Part shown: positions 43,850 through 51,673 of the stretch, piece after piece
Position numbering within the stretch: position 1 is the stretch's first letter
Layout: every line of letters begins with the position of its first letter
Assembly: GCA_965223955.1 (NCBI GenBank)
Contig: OZ245029.1
Coordinates: forward strand, 2,170,001 to 2,234,000
Length of the DNA: 64,000 nucleotides
Direction of reading: 5' to 3'
DNA from: Bin75 sp965223955
Lineage (GTDB): Bacteria; Nitrospirota; Nitrospiria; Nitrospirales; UBA8639
Made by a program: the position numbers and the translations under genes
The notes under the pieces: model-generated
Told to the model about the DNA's origin: nothing
Database searches by the model: none
What the model saw: the letters and a program-made list of their open reading frames with translations, nothing else

Positions 43850-44448
43850 TGCGTGTTTTCGCTGAGTCCTGTTCCAGCCCGATAAGGCGGTTGACGGTCA
43901 ATCCGCACTGCCGCCGCATTATAGCAGAACTGTATGTACTCACTCATTCGTTGACAATTTCCGCCGAAGGTCAGCCCAACTGTCGGGTTACGCTACGCTA
44001 ACCCGACCTACGATCTGGCCCCCCGCTAACGACTGCGGAGACGAATCCAGGGGGCGTTGCCTTTGTCTTTTTCTGTCATCCCTGTATGTGTTCAGTAATT
44101 CGTTGACAGAATGAAGGAACTAACCACACCAACATGGTCATTCCGAGCGTAGCGAGGAATCTCGTCGTTTCGACAACCGAACGCCTGGAAAAGCAGATCC
44201 TTCGCTTCGCTCAGGATGACAGATGAGGCGTATTGCGCAGGATGATGGCTTCTCTCTAATGCCAGGCAAAAACTGTCAACGAATGACTGAACATTTACAA
44301 TGACCTGATCGGGGATCCAGGATTTTTCTTTGCCCTGTCTTTGTGGGGAGAAAGGCCCTGGATTCTTTCTCTGATTAGATCCCCGATCAGGTCGGGGACA
44401 AGCGTCGGGAATGACAGTTCGGGGCACATTGGCTATTTTCATACCAAC
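43850..44448. repeat. Intergenic region full of dispersed repeats
   Basis: The recQ promoter block is at 43914-43928. Family C copies lie at 43935-43957, 44086-44110 and, inverted, 44272-44298. A REP-like palindrome (tgtcgggttacgctacgcta to acccgacctac) is at 43981-44011. Family B is at 44130-44222. Family D, with ccccgatcaggtcgggg, is at about 44310-44412. A ggctattttcat piece is at 44428. No gene is seen. Confidence 0.75.
43914..43928 (-). promoter_or_regulatory. Extended -10 promoter candidate for recQ
   Basis: The minus strand reads ttctgcTATAATgcgg about 70 bp upstream of the recQ start. It is almost the same block as upstream of the hydrolase gene at 41307-41321. The -35 is unclear. 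Confidence 0.5.
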
Positions 44449-44454
44449 GACACC

Positions 44455-44577
44455 AGTTTACGTCCCACTGCGCCCCATGAGTGTTTGACCATGTCACCGG
44501 CAATAGCGTCTAATTGAGGCAATGGTCGTAGCTGTATGAGTAGTCTCCCGATGATTTCGGGATGTGACTGCGCGAGA
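44455..44577 (+). pseudogene. Internally deleted copy of the hicBA locus
   Basis: 44455-44515 matches the segment upstream of hicB (41333-41393, including atagcgtctaatt). 44516-44577 then matches the hicB end and hicA start (41690-41750, including gaggcaatggtcgtagctgt and ctcccgatg). The roughly 300 bp between, most of hicB, is missing. It is therefore a relic of a second hicBA copy. Confidence 0.8.
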
Positions 44578-44611
44578 GAAATGATCGCGTGTCAGACTGC
44601 GGAGGCGTGGC

Positions 44612-44887
44612 ATGAGCATTGCAGCGAGTAACGATCCACGGATTATGACGGTGGAGGTGACGGAAGACCTCATCGTCGCTCATCTCGAAGATGGCCGAAC
44701 GGTCAGCGTCCCGCTGGCGTGGTCATGGCGTTTATCCAATGCGACCCCGGCGCAACGTCAGCACTTTGAAATTATCGGGACAGGGCAAGGGGTACACTGG
44801 CCGGATATTGATGAGGACCTCAGCGCCCTCGGCATGCTCACCGGAGTACCAGCCCCGCCACCGAAGCATACGGCATTCTCAAAGTAG
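44612..44887 (+). CDS. DUF2442-type small protein
   Basis: The 91-residue protein reads IMTVEVTEDLIVAHLEDGRTVSVPLAWSWRL and HFEIIGTGQGVHWPDIDEDLS, typical of DUF2442. Family members often pair with DUF4160 in presumed toxin-antitoxin or mobile contexts. Here no DUF4160 is next to it; the hicAB relic lies directly upstream. Function is unknown. Confidence 0.85.
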   Translation: MSIAASNDPRIMTVEVTEDLIVAHLEDGRTVSVPLAWSWRLSNATPAQRQHFEIIGTGQGVHWPDIDEDLSALGMLTGVPAPPPKHTAFSK

Positions 44888-44901
44888 AAAGCACCGGCCC
44901 C

Positions 44902-45555
44902 CTACGCCATCTTCATCAATTCGGCGATGGCCCCGCTCACGCCTTCGAAAATTTGGTGAGGCTTGGCCGTTCCGTACATATAGGCCGGCGTGGTGATCAC
45001 TTTATTGGCGGAATCGACCACGAACTTCTCGACCGCACAAGTGGTGTGCTTGGCCCCGGTCTTTTCGACCTCCGAAGCCGTTCCCTGATCATCGCCGATC
45101 GTGACGTTCACGCCTTTCTCGCCGAAGGCCAAGGCCATGATAGCCGGGGCAATACAAATCGCGGCAATGGGTTTCCGGCCCTCGTGAAATTCTTTCACGA
45201 TACGCAGGACTTGCGGATCGATCTCTCCTCCGCTCCCCTTCTGTGCAAAATCACACAAATGAAGCGCCGCCCCAAACCCACCGGGAAACGCCAAGGCGTC
45301 GAAGTCCTGCGCCTTGAGTCCCTCGAGGGGGTGAATGTCTCCTCGCGCAATCCTGGCCGCCTCCCGCAACACGTTTCTCGTTTGGCCGGTGGCCTGTTGA
45401 GTCAGGTGGTTCGTCTCGGCCACGTCCTTATTGGGCGCGAAACACATATACTCCGCACCTTGTTGCCCGATAGCCACCAACGTACTGATCGCTTCGGTGA
45501 TCTCCGCTCCATCCAAAAACCCACAGCCCGATAAAATGACAGCGACTTTTTTCAT
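44902..45555 (-). CDS. elbB: ElbB-like DJ-1/PfpI family protein
   Basis: The 217-residue protein has the ElbB opening VAVILSGCGFLDGAEITEA and the nucleophile-elbow cysteine in IAAICIAPAIMA. FPGGFGAALHLCDFA is also typical. ElbB has glyoxalase activity and was linked to isoprenoid synthesis in E. coli. It is monocistronic and convergent with the DUF2442 gene. Confidence 0.92.
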   Translation of the reverse strand: MKKVAVILSGCGFLDGAEITEAISTLVAIGQQGAEYMCFAPNKDVAETNHLTQQATGQTRNVLREAARIARGDIHPLEGLKAQDFDALAFPGGFGAALHLCDFAQKGSGGEIDPQVLRIVKEFHEGRKPIAAICIAPAIMALAFGEKGVNVTIGDDQGTASEVEKTGAKHTTCAVEKFVVDSANKVITTPAYMYGTAKPHQIFEGVSGAIAELMKMA

Positions 45556-45647
45556 GACACCCTCCTCAGCATATTGTTGCGCATACCATGATGAAAAGTT
45601 TCAACTGACAATCTCTTTTCCTTCACTACATGTATAAGTTCAGATTT

Positions 45648-46271
45648 TTAGGTGGTTTGAGATTTTATATTTTGCACTTTCTTATTGACATCGGCAGGCC
45701 ATTGAACTTCTCTACATTCATCAGCGTGACGTAACAATTCTGGCGACAGTCTTTGTTTAGGCAATCGAACGATTACAATTTGAAGCCCAGAAATTCGTCC
45801 GTATTTCATTGCCGGCACACAATCTGTATCGCCTGAAATAAGAAGAATGCGATCTACAGCTTTTGAAATAGAAAAATTGGCAATATCAATACCAAGACGC
45901 ATATCTACGCCTTTTTGTTCAAAATCCGGATAAAAATCATTATCAGAAAGTGAGGTATTTTGAGCGGGGATTTTTTTGAGCTTAAAGCCTCTAAATTTTA
46001 GAACACCTTGACGAACAGCGATAAAATCTTTAGTTGCCAAACTACCCAACCAATCAGTTGCTTTATATTCATATGGTTTTCCGGACACAGGAAGAATGAC
46101 TTTCCCATTGTAGCGATTGCAGTCATAATATAAGACTCTGAAGAGTTGTTCATCTTTCTTCTGAACAGTAGGAATCATCTTTTCAATAAATTTTTCATCG
46201 TAGAAGTACGTTTGTTGTTTTGCTACTTCTCTTAAATATCCGCCATCAATTAAAATAGCTATTTTAGTCAT
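45648..46271 (-). CDS. NYN-domain (PIN-like) ribonuclease, possible toxin
   Basis: The 207-residue protein belongs to the NYN/LabA-like group. The acidic active-site residues are in AILIDGGYLR (Asp9), GVDMRLGIDIA (about 116-126) and ILLISGDTDCVPAM (about 142-155). Relatives are metal-dependent RNases. The gene is visibly AT-rich against its neighbours, suggesting transfer. An AGGA ribosome site precedes the ATG. Upstream lie a terminator, two hairpin repeats and a consensus promoter, laid out like a type III toxin-antitoxin operon. The toxin role is inference. Confidence 0.88.
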   Translation of the reverse strand: MTKIAILIDGGYLREVAKQQTYFYDEKFIEKMIPTVQKKDEQLFRVLYYDCNRYNGKVILPVSGKPYEYKATDWLGSLATKDFIAVRQGVLKFRGFKLKKIPAQNTSLSDNDFYPDFEQKGVDMRLGIDIANFSISKAVDRILLISGDTDCVPAMKYGRISGLQIVIVRLPKQRLSPELLRHADECREVQWPADVNKKVQNIKSQTT

Positions 46272-46295
46272 ATTTCTTTATTCCTTTGTGTAGAT

Positions 46296-46330
46296 AAAGA
46301 AAAAGCCCCCGCATGTTTCCACGCGGGGGC
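46296..46330 (-). terminator. Strong intrinsic terminator upstream of the NYN gene
   Basis: Arms gcccccgc and gcgggggc give a perfect 8-bp GC stem with a 10-nt loop, followed on the minus strand by TTTTTCTTT. It ends only about 25 bp before the NYN start, so most transcripts from the upstream promoter should stop here and a fraction read through. Confidence 0.9.
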
Positions 46331-46332
46331 AA

Positions 46333-46383
46333 AAGACCGCCTACGGTCATACGGATAATGCTCGCCTACGAGCCTAGCGGATA
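46333..46383 (-). ncRNA. Putative small RNA made of two ~25-nt hairpin repeats
   Basis: Two directly adjacent imperfect repeats lie on the minus strand, at 46358-46383 (26 nt) and 46333-46357 (25 nt). Both begin TATCCG and share CGTAGGCG. Each holds a 5-bp hairpin with the same TAGG loop: GCTCG-TAGG-CGAGC and GACCG-TAGG-CGGTC. The repeats start right where transcription from the promoter at 46392-46419 is expected to begin, and end 2 nt before the terminator. They may be an antitoxin RNA or a regulatory leader. Confidence 0.55.
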
Positions 46384-46391
46384 GTAAACAA

Positions 46392-46419
46392 ACTATAGCG
46401 AATTTATGTATTTTGTCAA
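46392..46419 (-). promoter_or_regulatory. Sigma-70 promoter for the repeat RNA and NYN gene
   Basis: The minus strand has TTGACA (46414-46419), a 16-bp spacer and TATAGT (46392-46397). The expected start is about 46385, immediately upstream of the repeats. Confidence 0.75.
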
Positions 46420-46608
46420 TCATCTATTGATAAATGTGGATATACTGTGGGCATCTTATTCATGGTTTGATTCTCATCCAACCAACTCTAAAGAATCCAT
46501 GGCGTCGTCTGTGTGACGTCCGTGATGCCCTTAAAAAGGGAGATACTTCCACGGCAAGTCGTTATGCTAGAATTTTTTCCTTAACCCCGATAACGGGCTG
46601 ATGCTCTC

Positions 46609-47730
46609 TTACAAGTCTCCCGTGATGAACACGTCCTCGCCCAGAGATTGAATATGCAGATTGGACACCGGGACGACTTCGGCCAAACGTCGAGGTGAGC
46701 GACCTCCCAACAGGCCTTTGGTCTGTTGTCCCCCCAACAAGGCCGGAGCCACGTAAAGATGCACCCGGTTCACCAGGCCTTCACGCAAAAAACCGGCGTT
46801 CAACTCACCCCCCCCTTCCACCAGCATACTGGTGATCCCCATGTTCCCAAGGGCCTGAAGACACTTGCCAAGAGAGACCCGGGTTCCTTTTCGAGGCAGC
46901 ACCAGGACCTGCACACCCATCTTTCGTAATCGTTCGACTTTTCGGTGACCGGCCAGGTTCGTGGTAGCAATGACCGTGGGGGCCTGGTCGATCCCCTGAA
47001 GCACGCGCGCCCCGAAGGGAACCCGCAGACGGCTGTCGAAGACCAGCCGAAGCGGATGACGGATGCCGGTCGAGGATCGTTTTCCCACGGCGACCCTGAC
47101 AGTCAATTGCGGATCGTCTTTGAGAACCGTCTCCGCTCCCACGGCAATCACGTCGACCTGGCTTCTCAGTTGATGGACATGTGCTCGCGCCTTGGTTCCC
47201 GTGATCCATTGCGATTCGCCGGTAGCCGTGGCAATCTTGCCGTCCAGCGTCATTGCCGCCTTGAGCACGACAAAGGGCCGGCCGGTTTGAATCCAATGAA
47301 GATAAACCTCATTGAGCGTTGCCGCTTCGTTACCGAGACACCCGACGTCCACGGCAACTCCTGCCCGCCGAAGTTGCCTGATGCCGCGACCCGCCACCTG
47401 AGGGTTGGGATCGCGCATCGAGACGACGACGCGACAAATCCCCGCTTGCAAAATCTCCGGCACGCAAGGCGGAGTACGTTTATCCGTATGGCAACAGGGT
47501 TCGAGCGTGGCATAGAGGGTCGCGTCACGCGACCGGGCCCGGGCTTGTCGTAACGCGACGATTTCCGCGTGGGGGCCACCGGCCAGTTTGTGATAACCGG
47601 ACCCCACGACCGTCCCGTTCGCCACGACCACGGCGCCGACCATGGGGTTCGGGCGAGCCGTCCCACGGCCTCGAGCCGCAAGCCTGAGGGCCTGGTTCAT
47701 GAATTGGACGTCTTGCTCGACGTCGTTCAC
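46609..47730 (-). CDS. ribD: Riboflavin biosynthesis deaminase/reductase
   Basis: The 373-residue bifunctional protein has an N-terminal deaminase domain with zinc motifs GGPHAEIVAL and LEPCCHTDKRTPPC (about 50-90), and a C-terminal reductase domain (about 150-365) with VLKAAMTLDGKIAT and LVEGGGELNAGFL. It carries out the second and third steps of riboflavin synthesis from GTP. It starts at a GTG overlapping the ppdK stop by 4 bp. No other rib gene is near. Confidence 0.97.
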   Translation of the reverse strand: MNDVEQDVQFMNQALRLAARGRGTARPNPMVGAVVVANGTVVGSGYHKLAGGPHAEIVALRQARARSRDATLYATLEPCCHTDKRTPPCVPEILQAGICRVVVSMRDPNPQVAGRGIRQLRRAGVAVDVGCLGNEAATLNEVYLHWIQTGRPFVVLKAAMTLDGKIATATGESQWITGTKARAHVHQLRSQVDVIAVGAETVLKDDPQLTVRVAVGKRSSTGIRHPLRLVFDSRLRVPFGARVLQGIDQAPTVIATTNLAGHRKVERLRKMGVQVLVLPRKGTRVSLGKCLQALGNMGITSMLVEGGGELNAGFLREGLVNRVHLYVAPALLGGQQTKGLLGGRSPRRLAEVVPVSNLHIQSLGEDVFITGDL

Positions 47731-50564
47731 CGGCGGGATCGGGTTTTGCGTGACCGTCCACGGGCTTTCGACGGGGACGGGGACGTCGCGGCAGTCACCC
47801 GACGTGCGCGGGGTTTTGTCGAAGCCTTCGCCGCTTTGTTCTTCGGCTCCGGGCGTTCACCTTCGTCATCCAACGCGGCCTGGGCGGCGGCTAACCGGGC
47901 GATGGCAACCCGATAGGGAGAACAGCTCACGTAGTCGAGACCGAGGTGATGGCAAAATTCAATGGAACTGGGGTCCCCGCCGTGTTCCCCGCATATCCCG
48001 AGTTTGATGTCGGAACGAGTCGCTCGCCCTTCACGTATGGCCAACCGCATGATCGCACCCACCCCTTCACGGTCGAGCACGGCAAACGGATCGAACGCCA
48101 ACAGGTCGTTGTCCCGGTAAAAGCCCGTAAATTTGGCGGCATCGTCCCTGGACAACCCATACGTGGTTTGGGTCAGGTCATTCGTGCCGAACGAAAAAAA
48201 CTCGGCATCTTCGGCGATCTGCCCGGCCGTGACCGCGGCCCGCGGCAACTCGATCATGGTGCCGACCAGATAGGTCAAGGTCTTCCCGCAGCGTTGCATG
48301 GTTTCCTCGGCGACCTCTTTGATGAGGGCTTTTTGCGCCTTCATCTCCGATGACATGCCCACCAGGGGAATCATGATTTCCGGTACGATCTTTTTCCCTT
48401 CCTTGGCCACCTCACAGGCCGCTTCCATGATCGCCCGCACCTGCATGCGCGTGATTTCAGGCATGGTAATGCCCAGGCGGCAGCCCCGGAGCCCGAGCAT
48501 GGGATTGAATTCATGCAACTCTTCAACCCGCGACAACATTTTTCGTTTTTCCTCGATTTCCGGTGCATTCACGTTCGCGGCGTCGGCTCGCGCGATATCG
48601 ACCATGAGTTGTTCGCGTTTCGGCAAAAACTCATGCAAGGGCGGATCCAACAGCCGGATGGTGACCGGGTACCCTTTCATTTCCCGATAGAGCCCGATGA
48701 AATCCTGTTTCTGGAGGGGAAGCAGTTGCTCAAGATACCGCTCGCGCTCTTTTCGGTTCGAGGCCAGGATCATCGCTTGCATGATCGGCGCACGTTCTTC
48801 CGAAAAAAACATATGCTCCGTTCGGCAGAGGCCGATCCCCTCCGCGCCGAACCCGCGTGCGATTCTGGCTTGCTCCGGGTCATCGGCATTGGCCCGAACG
48901 TTGAGGTGCCGGATCTCATCCGCCCATTTCAGGACGGTGAAAAAATAGCGGATTTTGTCCGATCGAGCAGCCGCATGTTTGCCTTGGAGCACCTGGATCA
49001 CTTCGGAATCCACCACGGACAACATCCCGCCGTAGACACAGCCGGAAAATCCATTGATGGAAATATAATCTCCTTCTTTAAAGACCGAGGGTCCGATGCG
49101 GACCTTGGCTTCCTCCGCGAAGACTTCCACGTCTTCACACCCGGCGACACACACCTTACCCATTTGCCGGGCGACCACTGCGGCATGGGAGGTCATCCCT
49201 CCCGTGGCGGTCAGGAAGCCTTCGGCAGCGTGCATACCGTGAATATCGTCCGGGCTGGTTTCTTTCCGGACCAGCACGGCTTTTTCTCCACGAGCCTTGA
49301 GTGCCACGGCCTGATCCGGAGTGAGGGCAATTTTTCCACAGGCGGCGCCAGGCCCAGCCGGCAGCCCCTTGCCGATCGGTTGAAACTTCTTTTCTTCGGC
49401 TTGTTCAAAAATGGGATACAGGTACTGCGCCAACTGTTCCGGTTCGACCCGGCGCACGGCTTCTTGTTTATCGATCAGCCGTTCTTTGACCATATCGACG
49501 GCAATCCGAACCGCGGCAATCCCCGTTCTCTTGCCGGCCCGCGTTTGCAGCATATAGAGCGTACCTTCCTGAATCGTAAACTCCATGTCCTGCATGTCAC
49601 GATAATGTTTCTCCAGAACCTTTTGGGTGGTCATGAGAGATTGATAGGCAACGGGCAACGCGTCCTTCAGGGCGGACACGGAAAGGGGCGTACGAAGACC
49701 CGCCACCACGTCTTCACCCTGGGCATTCAACAGACATTCCCCGAAAATCGCTCGCTCGCCCGTGGAAGGGTTTCGAGAAAACATGACGCCGGTGCCGCTG
49801 GTCTCGCCCATGTTGCCGAACACCATGGCCACGACGTTGACCGCGGTACCCCACGCATCCGGGATGCCGTAAATCTTTCGATAGGTCACCGCCCGGTCAC
49901 CGAACCAGGATGCAAACACCGCCCGGACCGCCATATTGAGCTGCTCGATCGGATCCTCGGGAAACGCCCGGCCGGTTTCCTGCTTGACGACGCGTTGATA
50001 CGTAGCAACCAACTCGCCGAGAGCTTCCGCGGACAGGTCGGTATCGGTCGCGGCTCCAACCTCCTGCTTTTTGCGTTCCAGGACCTCGTCAAACTTTTCA
50101 CGCGGCACGTCCATCACCACGGCGCCGAACATCGTGATGAACCGGCGATACGAATCCATGGCAAAGCGTGTATTGTTGGTCTTGTCGGCCAACCCCTTGA
50201 CGGTCTCCGAGTTCAAGCCGAGGTTCAACACCGTATCCATCATCCCGGGCATGGAGGCTCGCGCCCCGGACCGCACGGACACCAACAACGGGTTTCGAGG
50301 GTCCCCGAGCCCCGCCTTCATCAACCGCTCCACCCGCTTCAGCCCTTTCAGGGTCTGATCCCACATGCCGGCCGGGTACCGTTTTCTGTCGCTGAAATAT
50401 TCGAGGCAGGCGTCGGTCGTGATGGTGAATCCCGGAGGGACGCAAATCTTCAGATTGGTCATTTCCGCGAGGCCGGCACCCTTCCCCCCAAGCAGCGCCT
50501 TCATGGTACCGGTGCCTTCGGCTTTGCCGTCCCCAAAAGAATAGACGTACTTCTTGTTACGCAT
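47727..50564 (-). CDS. ppdK: Pyruvate, phosphate dikinase
   Basis: The protein has about 945 residues. The N-terminal ATP-grasp domain opens YVYSFGDGKAEGTG and LLGGKGAGLAEM. The phosphohistidine is in GGMTSHAAVVARQMGKVCVAG (about residue 460), and the C-terminal TIM barrel binds pyruvate/PEP (GICGEHGGDP). It interconverts PEP and pyruvate with ATP and phosphate. The ATG at 50564 has GGGGGAG ahead of it. An odd Lys/Arg/Ser-rich tail of about 40 residues follows the normal end. The stop overlaps ribD. Confidence 0.96.
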   Translation of the reverse strand: MRNKKYVYSFGDGKAEGTGTMKALLGGKGAGLAEMTNLKICVPPGFTITTDACLEYFSDRKRYPAGMWDQTLKGLKRVERLMKAGLGDPRNPLLVSVRSGARASMPGMMDTVLNLGLNSETVKGLADKTNNTRFAMDSYRRFITMFGAVVMDVPREKFDEVLERKKQEVGAATDTDLSAEALGELVATYQRVVKQETGRAFPEDPIEQLNMAVRAVFASWFGDRAVTYRKIYGIPDAWGTAVNVVAMVFGNMGETSGTGVMFSRNPSTGERAIFGECLLNAQGEDVVAGLRTPLSVSALKDALPVAYQSLMTTQKVLEKHYRDMQDMEFTIQEGTLYMLQTRAGKRTGIAAVRIAVDMVKERLIDKQEAVRRVEPEQLAQYLYPIFEQAEEKKFQPIGKGLPAGPGAACGKIALTPDQAVALKARGEKAVLVRKETSPDDIHGMHAAEGFLTATGGMTSHAAVVARQMGKVCVAGCEDVEVFAEEAKVRIGPSVFKEGDYISINGFSGCVYGGMLSVVDSEVIQVLQGKHAAARSDKIRYFFTVLKWADEIRHLNVRANADDPEQARIARGFGAEGIGLCRTEHMFFSEERAPIMQAMILASNRKERERYLEQLLPLQKQDFIGLYREMKGYPVTIRLLDPPLHEFLPKREQLMVDIARADAANVNAPEIEEKRKMLSRVEELHEFNPMLGLRGCRLGITMPEITRMQVRAIMEAACEVAKEGKKIVPEIMIPLVGMSSEMKAQKALIKEVAEETMQRCGKTLTYLVGTMIELPRAAVTAGQIAEDAEFFSFGTNDLTQTTYGLSRDDAAKFTGFYRDNDLLAFDPFAVLDREGVGAIMRLAIREGRATRSDIKLGICGEHGGDPSSIEFCHHLGLDYVSCSPYRVAIARLAAAQAALDDEGERPEPKNKAAKASTKPRARRVTAATSPSPSKARGRSRKTRSRR

Positions 50565-50671
50565 GCATAAGTTCTCCCCCTTGACCGGCACAAGACGACT
50601 CCTTCGTTCCTGCCGGTGAACCTCCGAAATGAAAATTTAGCACAACGATCGAATTCCCCTCAAAAATTTAT

Positions 50672-51121
50672 TCAACGCTCATTTTGTCGAAGGCGCGTCT
50701 CGTACCACGTCAACAGCACGCGTTTGGTCCGCATACCCAGATAAATGACCGCAACGGTAAAGAGCAACAGCCCCAACACCCAATGGTCGGCATTTCTGAC
50801 GTTTTCATAATACAGATTCCCGTCGACGCTCATGGCCAACGGCTCTCCCGCCTGTAAAGAATGGACCCGCCCGGTGGGGTCGGTCGTATCCAACCATTCC
50901 GAACACACCCGGACCGGCCCCTCGACCCCGGACACCTCGGCCCAGGCGACCCCCACGCAATGGCCCAATTTCGGATCGTAGAGTTCCGAATTGGTCAGGA
51001 CAAAATCCAAATCCACGCCGGAGACCCACAACGCTCCCAAAAGCACCAGGTTACAGACGACGATCAAGCCCAGCGTAATCCCACGGCGAAACCATCGGAA
51101 TCCGGACTCGGAAAAAGTCAT
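50672..51121 (-). CDS. Two-helix membrane protein of unknown function
   Basis: The 149-residue protein has membrane segments near residues 13-35 and 110-128 flanking a hydrophilic domain probably on the periplasmic side, with two cysteines (GHCVGVAW, RVCSEWLD). I recognise no family. It lies about 107 bp upstream of ppdK on the same strand; cotranscription is uncertain. Confidence 0.65.
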   Translation of the reverse strand: MTFSESGFRWFRRGITLGLIVVCNLVLLGALWVSGVDLDFVLTNSELYDPKLGHCVGVAWAEVSGVEGPVRVCSEWLDTTDPTGRVHSLQAGEPLAMSVDGNLYYENVRNADHWVLGLLLFTVAVIYLGMRTKRVLLTWYETRLRQNER

Positions 51122-51673
51122 GGACGCTCACGTCTCCGGCTCAATTCCCTTCCCCTCCTTTGCTTGTCCTGAGCGTAGCCGAAGGATCAGGAGGGGTGAG
51201 GGGGCATTAGGCATGCCCCTGGCTTTGACCAGAGGTAGAGGCTGTCACCAGGACGATAAACCTGATACACTATGAAGCTTATTGGTTCTATTATGCATCC
51301 TTTTAGATACATATCTGATCTATTTAGATGTATTTCTGCTCCTTTTAGGTGCTTTATGGATTCCTTGTGTTATCCTTGTATGCATTGAGTCATTCGTTGA
51401 CGATTTCCGCTATCTCCTTTTGTACTCCAGTTCCCCTCCTTTGTAAGGAGAAGGAACGAGCGGGCACTCCTTCCTGTTTCCCCTCCTTTGTAAGGAGGGG
51501 TGAGGGGAGGTAGAGCTTGGACCGAGGTGGGCCGGCCGAGTGTTGTATTCGTTGCTTGGGCCTCATATCTGTTCGACTCTACCCCACCTGGCCTCCCCTT
51601 ACAAAGGGGAGGAAATAAGAGAACAAGGCTGCTCTTCCTCCCCCGCATTCCGTCAACAAACGAGTGAACACCC
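51122..51673. repeat. Intergenic region with several repeat copies
   Basis: A short family A copy is at 51151-51202. An AT-rich stretch at about 51280-51360 has loosely repeated 'tttagatacat' and 'tttagatgtat' words. Family C is at 51383-51407. A full family A pair is at 51433-51612. An inverted family C copy is at 51652-51675. No gene is seen. Confidence 0.7.

Noticed and set aside
42086..43885. Long plus-strand open frame (599 residues)
   Set aside because: It is a shadow of recQ; no family features.
46333..46383. CRISPR array
   Set aside because: Only two adjacent imperfect 25-nt repeats with no spacers and no cas genes nearby.
48513..50570. Very long plus-strand open frame (685 residues)
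   Set aside because: It mirrors ppdK in a GC-rich region, is His/Arg-rich and without any domain; ppdK is unmistakable on the other strand.
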